64,000 bases of DNA, taken from assembly GCF_015751785.1 (NCBI RefSeq), contig NZ_JADOTY010000001.1:124001-188000 (forward strand). The letters run 5' to 3'. The stretch's first letter is position 1. The number at the start of each line of letters is the position of its first letter. The notes beneath the pieces were generated by a model. That model was not told where the DNA came from. It saw nothing but the letters and a program-made list of their open reading frames with translations, and made no database searches. The position numbers were made by a program, and so were the translations under genes. The DNA comes from Micromonospora vinacea (GTDB taxonomy: Bacteria > Actinomycetota > Actinomycetes > Mycobacteriales > Micromonosporaceae). Below, piece by piece: positions 9,249-18,600 of this stretch.

Positions 9249-9617
9249 TCAGTTGAACGAGTCACCGCAGGCGCAGGAGTTGCCCGCGTTGGGGTTGTCA
9301 ATGGTGAAGCCCTGGGCGTCGATCCGGTCGGCGAAGTCGATCGTCGCGCCGGAAAGGTACGGGGCGCTCATCCGGTCGACGACGACCTCGACACCACCGA
9401 AGTCGGTCACGACGTCACCGTCGAGCGAACGCTCGTCGAAGAAGAGCTGGTACCGCAGGCCGGAGCAGCCGCCCGGCTGCACGGCGACGCGGAGCCGCAG
9501 GTCGTCGCGGCCCTCCTGCTCGATCAGGGCCTTGACCTTCTGCGCCGCGACGTCGGTGAGGACGACGGAAGTAGGGGCCTGGGCCTCGGTCGACTCGGTC
9601 TGCGCTGGCGTGGTCAC
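9249..9617 (-). CDS. erpA: Iron-sulfur cluster insertion protein ErpA (HesB/IscA family)
   Basis: A 122-residue A-type Fe-S carrier. The three cluster-binding cysteines are visible: one in GGCSGLRY and two in the C-terminal CACGDSF. GTG at 9617 is chosen over the longer frame because GGGAGA lies 8 nt upstream. It delivers clusters to apo-enzymes; plausible clients in this window are NadA and LipA, both 4Fe-4S enzymes. It is monocistronic, between the hairpin at 9193-9228 and the glycerate kinase. M. tuberculosis has an equivalent gene next to adoK (recalled). Confidence 0.92.
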   Translation of the reverse strand: MTTPAQTESTEAQAPTSVVLTDVAAQKVKALIEQEGRDDLRLRVAVQPGGCSGLRYQLFFDERSLDGDVVTDFGGVEVVVDRMSAPYLSGATIDFADRIDAQGFTIDNPNAGNSCACGDSFN

Positions 9618-9798
9618 GTGGAAGTCTCCCTGCGCGGTTTTGGGTCCGGACGCACTGGCCAACGTCGCACGCCGTCCAGTGATTCCCGGTTGTGGTCCTC
9701 AGCCGATCGTACGCCGCCTCGGGCGGGTGCACCCGCGTGGCGTGACCGCCGCCCCAGGTAGGCCCCGGTCGGGGCGGGCGCACGGGCGGTCGGGACGC

Positions 9799-10938
9799 TC
9801 AGCGGCTCCACTGCCGGGCCAGCCGGGCGCCCAGCTCGCGCAGCCCCTCCGCGGGCCGGCTCAGCGCGGCGTCGAGCCCGCCGCCCTCCTCGCCGCCGAA
9901 ATGCTCCACCAGGCTGTACGCGTCGGTCACCCCCGCCGAGGCGGCCTCCCGCCGGCCGGTGCTCACCTGCCCGGCCACCACCACACAGGGCACTCCCCGG
10001 TCCCGGGCGGCGCCGGCCACCCCGGCGACGACCTTGCCGCGCAGCGACTGGTGGTCGAACGACCCCTCCCCGGTGATCACCAGGTCGGCGGTGTCCAGCG
10101 CGGCGTCGAGTCGGGTGGCCCGGGTGACCAGGCCGATCCCCGACTCGCAGTCGCCGCCAAGGGCGAGGAGCGCGGCACCGATGCCGCCGGCGGCCCCGCC
10201 CCCGGGCAGCGCGCCGAGCCCCGCCGGGCAGCCGGCCAGGTCCCGTTCCAGCACCGCCGCGAAACGCTCCAGGGCCGCGTCGAGCAGCAGTACGTCAGCC
10301 CGGTCGGCGCCCTTCTGCGGGCCGAACACGTTGCTCGCGCCGTGCAGGCCGAGCAGGGGGTTGTCCACGTCGGTGGCCGCGACCAGCCGGACGCCGCGCA
10401 GCCGGGGCGCGCCGTCCAGCGCGTCGACCGCGGCGAGTGCCGCCCCGCCGTACGGCAGAGCGGCGCCGCCCTGGTCGAGGGGGGTCACGCCCAGCGCGGC
10501 GAGCATTCCGGCGCCGGCGTCGTTGGTGCCGGAGCCGCCCAGCCCGATCACCACAGTGCGGGCACCGCTCTCCACAGCGGCGGCCACCAACAGACCCAGC
10601 CCGTACGAGGTGGTGCTCTTCGGGTCGCGCTCGGCCCCGGAGAGCAGGTGCAGGCCGCACGCCTGCGCGCTCTCCAGATAGGCGGTCGCGCCGTCGGCGG
10701 TGAGCAGGATCTCACCGGCCGCCGGCCGGCCCAGCGGATCGACAGTCGCCACCGGCACCCGCCGGCCACCGAGGGCTTCGGCGAGCACCTCCACGAAGCC
10801 CGGCCCGCCGTCGGCGAGCGGTCGGATCAGCAGATCGTCCCCCTCGGTGACGGTGCGCCAACCGGCGGCGACGGCGGCGGCCACCTCCGGTGCGGACAGG
10901 GTGCCGGCGAACTTGTCCGGGCAGAGCAGCACGCGCAT
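9799..10938 (-). CDS. Glycerate kinase (type 2, GlxK family)
   Basis: A 379-residue protein of the glycerate kinase family that phosphorylates glycerate. Recognisable segments are MRVLLCPDKFAGTLSA at the N-terminus, PLADGGPGFVEVL, GLGGSGTNDAGAGMLAALG in the middle and DLVITGEGSFDHQSLRGK towards the C-terminus, a typical conserved block. ATG at 10938 is preferred to an in-frame start 24 nt upstream because family proteins begin with this hydrophobic strand. It is divergent from nadA. Its position next to erpA and adoK matches the mycobacterial order. Confidence 0.9.
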   Translation of the reverse strand: MRVLLCPDKFAGTLSAPEVAAAVAAGWRTVTEGDDLLIRPLADGGPGFVEVLAEALGGRRVPVATVDPLGRPAAGEILLTADGATAYLESAQACGLHLLSGAERDPKSTTSYGLGLLVAAAVESGARTVVIGLGGSGTNDAGAGMLAALGVTPLDQGGAALPYGGAALAAVDALDGAPRLRGVRLVAATDVDNPLLGLHGASNVFGPQKGADRADVLLLDAALERFAAVLERDLAGCPAGLGALPGGGAAGGIGAALLALGGDCESGIGLVTRATRLDAALDTADLVITGEGSFDHQSLRGKVVAGVAGAARDRGVPCVVVAGQVSTGRREAASAGVTDAYSLVEHFGGEEGGGLDAALSRPAEGLRELGARLARQWSR

Positions 10939-11006
10939 GCCGAGCAGTGTGGCAGCCCACACCGAGCGAAGCTGCGTCGCGCTCGCGCTGTGGGACCATT
11001 GGCTAC

Positions 11007-12206
11007 GTGACTTCGACCTGGGTGGAACCCTCCAACACGGCGACGGCTCTGCTGCTGCTCGGCCGGGGCAGCGACCCCGACACCGAGCGCGGCGTCGAGT
11101 GTCCGGGCGACCTGCCGGCGCCCAGCGATCCGGATCTGGTGGCCCGCGCCACCGCCGCGAAGGCGAAACTGGGCAGCAAGGTCTTCGTCCTGGGGCACCA
11201 CTACCAGCGCGACGAGGTGATCCAGTTCGCCGACGTGACAGGCGACTCGTTCAAGCTGGCCCGGGAGGCCGCGGCCCGCCCGGACGCGGAGTACATCGTC
11301 TTCTGCGGCGTGCACTTCATGGCCGAGAGCGCCGACATCCTCACCACCGACGCCCAGCGGGTGATCCTGCCCGACCTCGCGGCGGGTTGCTCGATGGCGG
11401 ACATGGCGGTGCTGGGCCAGGTCGAGGCCGCGTGGGACACGCTGACCGAGTTGGGCATCGCCGGCGAGACAGTGCCGGTGACGTACATGAACTCCTCGGC
11501 GGACATCAAGGGCTTCGTGGGCCGCAACGGCGGCGTGGTCTGCACCTCGTCCAACGCCAAGCGCGCCCTCGACTGGGCCTTCGAGCAGGGGTCGAAGGTG
11601 CTCTTCCTGCCGGATCAGCACCTGGGCCGCAACACGGCGGTGCTGGAGATGGGCCTGTCGCTGGACGACTGCGTTCTCTACGACCCGCACAAGCCCGGTG
11701 GCGGGCTCACCCCGGAGCAGCTGCGCGACGCGAAGATGATCCTGTGGCGGGGGCACTGCTCGGTGCACGGCCGGTTCACCCTGGAGAGCGTCAACGACGT
11801 ACGGGAGCGGGTGCCCGGGGTCAACGTCCTGGTCCACCCGGAGTGCCGGCACGAGGTGGTCACGGCCTCCGACTACGTCGGGTCCACCGAATACATCATC
11901 AAGACCATCGAGGCTGCTCCGGCCGGCTCGGCGTGGGCGCTCGGCACCGAGCTGAACCTGGTCCGCCGGCTCGCGCTGGCGCACCCGGACAAGCAGATCA
12001 TGTTCCTGGACAAGGCCGTCTGCTACTGCTCGACGATGAACCGGATCGATCTGCCGCACCTGGTGTGGGCCCTGGAGGAGCTGGTCGCGGGCCGGGTGGT
12101 CAACCAGATCACGGTGGACGCCGACACCGCGCACCACGCCCGGGTGGCGCTGGATCAGATGCTCGCGCTGCCTGGCGCGGACACTCCACCGCCGGCGGTG
12201 TCCTGA
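11007..12206 (+). CDS. nadA: Quinolinate synthase NadA
   Basis: Condenses iminoaspartate with dihydroxyacetone phosphate to quinolinate in NAD synthesis, using a 4Fe-4S cluster. The 399-residue protein has the family segments LGHHYQRDEVIQFAD, GVHFMAESADIL, PDLAAGCSMADM, HPECRHEV and FLDKAVCYCSTMNRI. Cluster cysteines are available in FCGVHF, PECRHE and VCYCS. GTG at 11007 opens the recognisable sequence (VTSTWVEPSN). nadB and nadC do not follow, so it is a solitary nadA here. Confidence 0.94.
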   Translation: MTSTWVEPSNTATALLLLGRGSDPDTERGVECPGDLPAPSDPDLVARATAAKAKLGSKVFVLGHHYQRDEVIQFADVTGDSFKLAREAAARPDAEYIVFCGVHFMAESADILTTDAQRVILPDLAAGCSMADMAVLGQVEAAWDTLTELGIAGETVPVTYMNSSADIKGFVGRNGGVVCTSSNAKRALDWAFEQGSKVLFLPDQHLGRNTAVLEMGLSLDDCVLYDPHKPGGGLTPEQLRDAKMILWRGHCSVHGRFTLESVNDVRERVPGVNVLVHPECRHEVVTASDYVGSTEYIIKTIEAAPAGSAWALGTELNLVRRLALAHPDKQIMFLDKAVCYCSTMNRIDLPHLVWALEELVAGRVVNQITVDADTAHHARVALDQMLALPGADTPPPAVS

Positions 12207-12418
12207 TCACGATCCGTAGCGCTCTTGGTACGCAAAAGTGCCGGATCACCGATTAATGCCACACACGCCGATGTGACCGAGTCGTTTTTCGTCACCGAGG
12301 GCTATGCTGCCCAAGCGACGACACACGCGGGCCGTTTCGATATGGCCGCATCCGGGGTAGCGACAAGGTTCAGGCACCCCACCATCAACACGGCAGCACC
12401 GACGCGCTGGAGGTTGCG

Positions 12419-13774
12419 TTGACCGACGACGTCCTGGTTGTGCACGGAGGTACTCCGCTCGAAGGGCGGATCCGCGTGCGCGGCGCGAAGAACCTGGTAT
12501 CGAAGGCGATGGTCGCCGCGCTGCTCGGCGACAGCCCGAGCCGGCTGTTCGACGTGCCCAAGATCCGCGACGTCGAGGTGGTGCGAGGTCTGCTCGGCCT
12601 GCACGGCGTCAAGGTCACCGACGGCACCGAGGACGGCGAGCTCGTCTTCGACCCGGCGAACGTGGAGAGCGCCAGCACCGACCAGATCAACGTGCACGCC
12701 GGTTCCAGCCGGATCCCGATCCTGTTCTGCGGCCCGCTGCTGCACCGCCTCGGGCACGCGTTCATCCCGGATCTGGGCGGCTGCCACATCGGCCCGCGCC
12801 CGATCGACTTCCACCTCCAGGCACTGCGCGAGTTCGGCGCCACTGTCGACAAGCGGCCGGAGGGGTTGCACCTGTCCGCGCCCAACGGGCTGCACGGGAC
12901 CAAGTTCGCCCTGCCGTACCCGAGCGTCGGCGCCACCGAGCAGGTGCTGCTGACCGCCGTGATGGCCGAGGGCGTCACCGAGCTGCGCAACGCCGCGGTG
13001 GAGCCGGAGATCATCGACCTGATCTGCATCCTGCAGAAGATGGGCGCGATCATCAAGGTCCACACCGACCGGGTGATCGAGATCCAGGGCGTGCCCAAGC
13101 TGCACGGCTACACCCACCGGCCGATCCCGGACCGGATCGAGGCGGCGAGCTGGGCGGCCGCCGCCCTGGCGACCCGTGGTCACGTCGAGGTGCTGGGCGC
13201 GCAGCAGGCCGACATGATGACCTTCCTGAACATCTTCCGCTCGGTCGGCGGCGAGTACGAGGTCACCGACGCCCGCGCGCCGAAGCTGGGCGACCCGGGC
13301 CAGGAGGGCGGCATCCGCTTCTGGCACCCGGGTGGCGAGCTGAACGCGGTGGCGCTGGAGACCGACGTGCACCCCGGCTTCATGACCGACTGGCAGCAGC
13401 CGCTGGTCGTGGCGCTGACCCAGGCCCGAGGCCTGTCGATCGTCCACGAGACGGTCTACGAGCAGCGGCTGGGCTACACCGAGGCCCTCAACTCGATGGG
13501 CGCCAACATCCAGGTCTACCGGGACTGCCTCGGCGGCACCCCGTGCCGCTTCGGCCGGCGCAACTTCAAGCACTCCGCAGTGATCGCCGGGCCGAGCAAG
13601 CTGCACGCCGCCGACCTGGTCATCCCGGACCTGCGGGCCGGGTTCAGCCACCTGATCGCGGCGCTCGCCGCCGAGGGCACCTCCCGGGTGTACGGCGTGG
13701 ACCTGATCAACCGGGGCTACGAGGACTTCGAGGCGAAGCTCGCCGACCTGGGCGCGCACGCCGAGCGTCCGTAA
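12419..13774 (+). CDS. murA: UDP-N-acetylglucosamine 1-carboxyvinyltransferase (MurA paralogue)
   Basis: Transfers enolpyruvate from PEP to UDP-GlcNAc, the first committed step of peptidoglycan synthesis. The 451-residue protein has RVRGAKNLVSKAM with the conserved Lys-Asn pair, the catalytic cysteine loop GGCHIGPRPIDFH and HPGFMTDWQQP. It is longer than the usual 420 residues and resembles the second, longer MurA-type protein of streptomycetes (recalled), so it may not be the only MurA. The predicted start is TTG at 12419, preceded by GGAGG (12409-12413). The 212-bp upstream region contains AT-rich stretches (for example GGCTATGCT near 12300) that may hold the promoter. Confidence 0.88.
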   Translation: MTDDVLVVHGGTPLEGRIRVRGAKNLVSKAMVAALLGDSPSRLFDVPKIRDVEVVRGLLGLHGVKVTDGTEDGELVFDPANVESASTDQINVHAGSSRIPILFCGPLLHRLGHAFIPDLGGCHIGPRPIDFHLQALREFGATVDKRPEGLHLSAPNGLHGTKFALPYPSVGATEQVLLTAVMAEGVTELRNAAVEPEIIDLICILQKMGAIIKVHTDRVIEIQGVPKLHGYTHRPIPDRIEAASWAAAALATRGHVEVLGAQQADMMTFLNIFRSVGGEYEVTDARAPKLGDPGQEGGIRFWHPGGELNAVALETDVHPGFMTDWQQPLVVALTQARGLSIVHETVYEQRLGYTEALNSMGANIQVYRDCLGGTPCRFGRRNFKHSAVIAGPSKLHAADLVIPDLRAGFSHLIAALAAEGTSRVYGVDLINRGYEDFEAKLADLGAHAERP

Positions 13775-13798
13775 CCTCGGTCACCCATCGTTCGGCTA

Positions 13799-13835
13799 CG
13801 ACGGCTCCAGGTCGCGCTGCGACCTGGAGCCGTCG
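13799..13835 (+). terminator. Hairpin terminator downstream of murA
   Basis: A perfect 17-bp stem (CGACGGCTCCAGGTCGC and complement) with a 3-nt loop, 24 nt after the murA stop. Confidence 0.85.
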
Positions 13836-13875
13836 GCCGCTGTACCGCGATGTGCACCGGGCGCGGACCGTTGGC

Positions 13876-13881
13876 TACCCT
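13876..13881 (+). promoter_or_regulatory. Putative -10 box (TACCCT), leaderless promoter
   Basis: TACCCT ends 6 nt before the GTG at 13888, with no ribosome site between. Confidence 0.45.
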
Positions 13882-13887
13882 TGCCGC

Positions 13888-14481
13888 GTGCCGTCGCTCT
13901 TTCGCCGCAAGTCCACCGACCTCGTCGACGAGGCCGTCTCCTCGGTGACCCCCGAGGAGACCGCTGAGCGTCCCCGGGGTTACACCCCGGCCAAGGGTCG
14001 GGAGACGCCGAAGCGGCCCACCGTCGGCCGTCGCCCGGCCGGCCCCACCCGCCCCCTCACCAAGGAGGAGGAGCGGGAGCGTCGCCGCCAACTGCGCGCC
14101 GAGGCCGCGTCGGAGTTCCGCCGCGAGGGCGGCCCCCGCGACCGTGGCCCGGAGCGGCTGCTGGCCCGCAACGTGGTCGACTCCCGTCGTACCGTCGGCA
14201 CCTGGTTCTTCGGCGGCGCGCTGATCGCGCTGGTCGGGTCGAACGCGGCCATGCCGGCGCTGGTCCGGCTGATCTCCAACGTGGTCTGGGGCGCGCTGGC
14301 TCTGGGCATGGTCGTCGACTCGGTGCTGATCTGCCGCAAGATCGGCAAGCTGGTCCGGGAGCGCTTCCCGAAGACCGACCAGCGGATGGGCTCGCTCTAC
14401 CTCTACGCGGTCATGCGGTCGATCACCTTCCGGCGGATGCGCGCTCCGGCGCCCCAGGTCAATCTCGGCGACAAGGTCTGA
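13888..14481 (+). CDS. DUF3043 domain membrane protein
   Basis: A 197-residue protein with a basic, Arg/Pro-rich N-terminal half (PSLFRRKSTDLVDEA to EERERRRQLRAEAA) and two hydrophobic helices (around residues 98-115 and 125-145). This is the layout of the conserved actinobacterial DUF3043 family; no function is established. GTG at 13888 is chosen from the -10-like box 6 nt upstream. It lies between two strong hairpins (13799-13835 and 14520-14561), so it is a single-gene unit. Confidence 0.82.
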   Translation: MPSLFRRKSTDLVDEAVSSVTPEETAERPRGYTPAKGRETPKRPTVGRRPAGPTRPLTKEEERERRRQLRAEAASEFRREGGPRDRGPERLLARNVVDSRRTVGTWFFGGALIALVGSNAAMPALVRLISNVVWGALALGMVVDSVLICRKIGKLVRERFPKTDQRMGSLYLYAVMRSITFRRMRAPAPQVNLGDKV

Positions 14482-14519
14482 CCCCGGGCTCCCACACCCG
14501 CAGGATCCGCACGACATGA

Positions 14520-14561
14520 GCGAAACTGCTGCCTCAGACATCTCAGAGGCAGCAGTTTCGC
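14520..14561 (+). terminator. Hairpin terminator downstream of the DUF3043 gene
   Basis: A perfect 16-bp stem GCGAAACTGCTGCCTC with its complement and a 10-nt loop, 38 nt after the stop codon. Its CTGCTGCCT core recurs in the inner stem of the element at 59671-59757. Confidence 0.8.
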
Positions 14562-14652
14562 CGTATCTGCGCGGACTGTGCCGCGGGTTCATCATGCTGA
14601 ACGGGTTGCCGTTGTTCGCCACACCGAACGTTCGACCCAATGGAGCGAAGGC

Positions 14653-15213
14653 ATGCCTTCGGAACCGGCTGCCCCGCTGGCCACCATCGCCGCCGCCCTG
14701 CGCCGGGAGCGGGAACGGGTCAACATCTCGCTGACCGAGCTGGCCCGCCGGGCGGGGGTGGCCAAGTCCACCCTCTCCCAACTGGAGTCGGGCACCGGCA
14801 ACCCGAGCGTGGAGACGCTCTGGGCGTTGGGTGTCGCCCTCGGCGTGCCGTTCAGCCGACTGGTGGAGCCCGTCGACGACGGCGTACGGGTCATCCGGGC
14901 GGGGGACGGGCCGCACGTCCGCTCCGAGCAGGCCGACTTCAGCGGAACGCTGCTCAGCGCCGGCGCGGCGCACCTGCGCCGGGACGTCTACCTGATCAGG
15001 CTGGAACCGGGCTCGGTCCGGGCCGGACACGGACACACCCCCCGCAGCATCGAGCATGTGGTGGTCGCCGCCGGCCGGCTGCGGGTAGGGCCCGAGGCGA
15101 CGCCTGTGGAACTCGACCCCGGCGACTACGCCACGTTCCCCGGGGACGCCCCGCACCGTTACGAGGCGCTCGCTCCCGGTACGTTCGCCGTCCTCATCAT
15201 GGAGCATCCCTGA
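14653..15213 (+). CDS. XRE-family transcriptional regulator with C-terminal cupin domain
   Basis: A 186-residue regulator. Residues about 8-66 form a helix-turn-helix of the XRE/lambda repressor type (LTELARRAGVAKSTLSQLE), and residues about 100-185 form a small cupin barrel (YLIRLEPGSVRAGHGH, PGDYATFPGDAPHRYEAL), as in PuuR-like metabolite-sensing repressors. The start is ATG at 14653. A short palindrome CGAACGTTCG about 25 nt before the start may be an autoregulatory operator (inference). The ligand and target genes are not evident; the adjacent genes on both sides appear unrelated. Confidence 0.88.
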   Translation: MPSEPAAPLATIAAALRRERERVNISLTELARRAGVAKSTLSQLESGTGNPSVETLWALGVALGVPFSRLVEPVDDGVRVIRAGDGPHVRSEQADFSGTLLSAGAAHLRRDVYLIRLEPGSVRAGHGHTPRSIEHVVVAAGRLRVGPEATPVELDPGDYATFPGDAPHRYEALAPGTFAVLIMEHP

Positions 15214-15456
15214 ACGAGCGCGGCGATCCCGCCGGAGCCGGATGGTCTCCGAGTGCGGTAGGGTCGGAGTCCAGATTCGGTTATAGGACCAAATGTCCGA
15301 AACCAATGGGATAACGTTTGCGCCGGTGGGCGGCACCACAGTGGCGGTGAGCGAGCCCACGCCGTTACCCTCCATCCGCAGCCACGGCCTGCCGGAGCGG
15401 CGACCTGACCGGCATGTGCGGCCCCAGCGCGACAATTTGCAACGAGGTGACAACGC

Positions 15457-15600
15457 GTGAGCGAGCGGACGCGAGCCGGCCACCGGGGCGTGGCAGGCGG
15501 CGACCGGACGCCCAGCGATCACCCCGCGACGGCTGCGGACAGCTCACGCCCGGCGAGTATCGGCCCCGCGGCCGGGTGTGGCGACGGGCTCCACGGATGA
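15457..15600 (+). CDS. 47-codon ORF translationally coupled to the WG-repeat protein
   Basis: GTG at 15457 is preceded by GAGGTGA (15445-15451), a good ribosome site. The reading frame encodes 47 residues, Ser/Arg/Gly/Ala-rich (beginning V-SERTRAGHRGVAGGDR), and ends in TGA at 15598-15600. That stop overlaps the ATG of the giant downstream gene at 15597 as ATGA. It has no recognisable domain. It could be a real small protein, a leader peptide that feeds ribosomes to the next gene, or a decayed copy of the repeat-borne start (GTGAGCG...GAGCC) seen at 6401-6577. The 243 bp before it (15214-15456) hold no gene. Confidence 0.5.
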   Translation: MSERTRAGHRGVAGGDRTPSDHPATAADSSRPASIGPAAGCGDGLHG

Positions 15601-18600
15601 ACGGCCGCTACACCGACCGGTGGCCGGACCCGAACGAGCCGTCCTGGGTGGTAGAACCGACCACCGAGTGGCACCCCCAGTTCCCCGGCCAGCGCTACCC
15701 CGGCGACATCGGCATGCCGCACCAGCCGCCACCGCGTGGCCGGGCGACGGTGTCCGGCCGCGCCGAGGTGCCACCGCTCGCGCCCACCCGCCCGGACGGC
15801 ACCTACCTCGGCCGGTCGTGGTCCGACGAACCACCGGCGGAACAGGCACCCCAGGGCCGGTCCTGGGTGGACGACGAGCCGGGCGAGACACCGGCCTACG
15901 GCCGGCTCCGGGGCGACGAGCGCCCGGCGGACACCTCCGTCTACGGCCGGCCCGACACCGCCGACTCCCGCCACTACGACCACGAGCCGTACCGTCGTCC
16001 GCTGCCGGAGCCACCCCGCCGCGACGAACGCCGCTCCCCCGAGTCGGACCGGCGTACCGCCTGGTCCGACCGCCGCCCCGTCGAGGAGCGGGGGCCCGCA
16101 CGGGAAGCCGCCTGGCATCGGGACCAGCCCAACCCCGAGCGGTACGACAGCCGTCGCCCGCGGCAGGAGCCCACCGAGCGGGATCGGGGTTACCGGGGCA
16201 CGCCGCCGGTGTCCCCCGCGCCCCGGCCCGAACCCGGCTGGGTGCCCGAGCCGGACGACGCACCACGTCGGCGCGGCACACCGGAGCGACCGGCCGCCGG
16301 TTACGAGCGGCACCCCGACGACGGGTACGCCGTCCGACCCACCCGCGACCACGACGGCCGGATCGCCGACGCGGCCGACCCGTGGGCGCCCTTGGACGAC
16401 CGCACGCGATACCGCGCCGACGGATACCCGGACCGGGCCGCCGACGACCTGCGCCGCCCCGAGCCGCGCTACCGGGCGGACGAGGGCATCGGCGCAGCGC
16501 CCTCACCCAACGGTGGACGGCGGCGTCGCCCCGAAACGGACCTGCCCGACCAGCCCCGCCTCGACGACGACCGGCGCCGACCCGACCCCGACCCGCACTG
16601 GCAGCAGCCCCGTGAGGCGGCAGCCCGCGCCGAGGCGTACCCGGACCGGCGACCCCGCGAGCAGGCCCGCCCGGACGCGTACCGCGAGAACGGGTACCGC
16701 GAGGACGCACCTCGTGAGGACGCCCACCGCGAGCCCCGCCCGCAGCCGGGCCAACGGCCGGACGGCAGCCTGCCCTGGCCACCGCCGGGTCCGGTGCGCC
16801 AGGACCGCACCCCGGACCGCGCCCGGGAGCCGGGTCACCGCACCGACCCACCCCGCACCGCCGATCCGCACCGCACCGCAGACCCGCACCGCACCGACCC
16901 GCACCGCAGTCCCGACCCGCACCGCAGCGCGGACCCCCACCGCAGCGCCGAGCCGGGCATCGCGTCGCGGCCGGCCGCCCGGTCCGAACGGCCGACGGCC
17001 ACGCCGTCCCGGCCCGACGATCGACCGACGGCCACCCCGGCGCGGTACGACGATCGGTCGGTACGCCCGGCCGCGACCGCGCCGCCCGCGGCCGGCCGGG
17101 CCATGCCGGTCCCACCGGTCTCCCCGGAGCGACCGGTGTCGCCGGCCCCCGTCTCGCCCGGTTGGGACCGACCGCTGTCGGCCGTCCCGGTCTCCCCCGC
17201 GACCCCGGAACGGCCGGTGTCACCGGCACCCGACTCCCCCGCCACCCGCGGCGGGGACCGACCGGTGTCAGCCGTCCCCGCCTCCCCGGAACGGCCGGTG
17301 TCACCGGCACCCGTCTCTCCCGCCGCGCCAGGTCGGGACCGACCGGTGTCCGCCGTTCCGGTCTCCCCCGCCGCCGACCGGCCCGTCTCGGGGCCACCCG
17401 CCGCCCGCCTGCGGCTGGAGTACCTGCCCGCGCAGGTGGACCCGCCCGGCGCCGACGAGCGGTCGGCTGCCCCGCCAGCACCGGCACACCGGCCACTTGC
17501 CGAACCGCCACCGGCGTCCGGGGCCCACCCCACCCCGCCGCCGCGTTACCCCGGCCCCGGCACCGGGGGCCACCCTGCGAAGCAGCGGCGCGGCGACGAG
17601 CCGGACCGCCGTCGGGTCGGCGACCCGACGGCCGGCACCGCACCGACCGACCGCCGCCCGGTCTCCCCGGACCGCTCGCCCTCCCCGGAGCGGCCACACT
17701 CCGCCGATCGCCCGGCCGCGCCGCCGCGCCCGTACTCGCCGGAGCGACCGGCCCCGACGGCGGACGCACGCCCGTCGGTCGCCCCGCCACCCACCTGGCA
17801 GGCGCCGGAGCCACCGGCAACCCGTCCCGTCCCGCCCCCGGCCGACCCGACCCCCGCGGCTTCGGCTCCTGCGGCCTCGCAGCCGCCGGCAGAGGACGTC
17901 GTGCCGGCGCTTCCGCTGGCCCCCGGTACGCCGCGCCGCTACGTACCCCCGCCGCCCTCGGAAGAGCCGGTGGCGCCCGTTCGCGAGCCGGACGACGTCC
18001 CGCGTGCCCGAGGGCCGGAAGCGTGGTTCAGCCCCGCCCCGCCCGCTGAATCCGACCAGGATGAGCCGACGACGGATCAGCAGTCGTTCGACCCGGCCGA
18101 CGACGACTCGACGGCCGGCGACCCCGACCTCGCCACGACACCGGCCGCACCGGACGCGGAGGAGACGTCGACGCCGAGGGTCGATACCCACCTCGACGTG
18201 GCCGACGAGCACCCCGGCGGGTCGACACCAGACGACGCCTTCGCGCCGGTCGTCTCCGCGCCGCCCGCCCGCCCGGTCTCCGTGCCGCCCGCCGACTCGG
18301 TCTCCGATGCCCCCCGGCTCTGGGCGGACGACCTGGAGGACGACCCGCTTCCCGCTGCGGACGCGGGAACGGTGGACGGCGACCAGCCCGTCTCCGGCGC
18401 ACCTGTCGTCGCGATGCCCCACCAGCGGACCGAAGCCGACCTCGACGCCGAGGGCGAGGCCGACCAGCAGCTCTCCACCGCTTCGCCCTCCGAGGACACC
18501 GATCCGGTCGAGTACGGCCCGACGGACGAACTCACGCCACACGCCGAGCCGGCGGAACCGGCTGACGATCCGAGCACGAGCCTGACCGATGGCTGGCAGG

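Noticed and set aside
15544..17820. 758-codon minus-strand frame opposite the WG-repeat gene
   Set aside because: It is a GC-bias shadow, Arg/Gly/Pro-rich without motifs, while the plus strand has recognisable WG repeats in a continuous frame.
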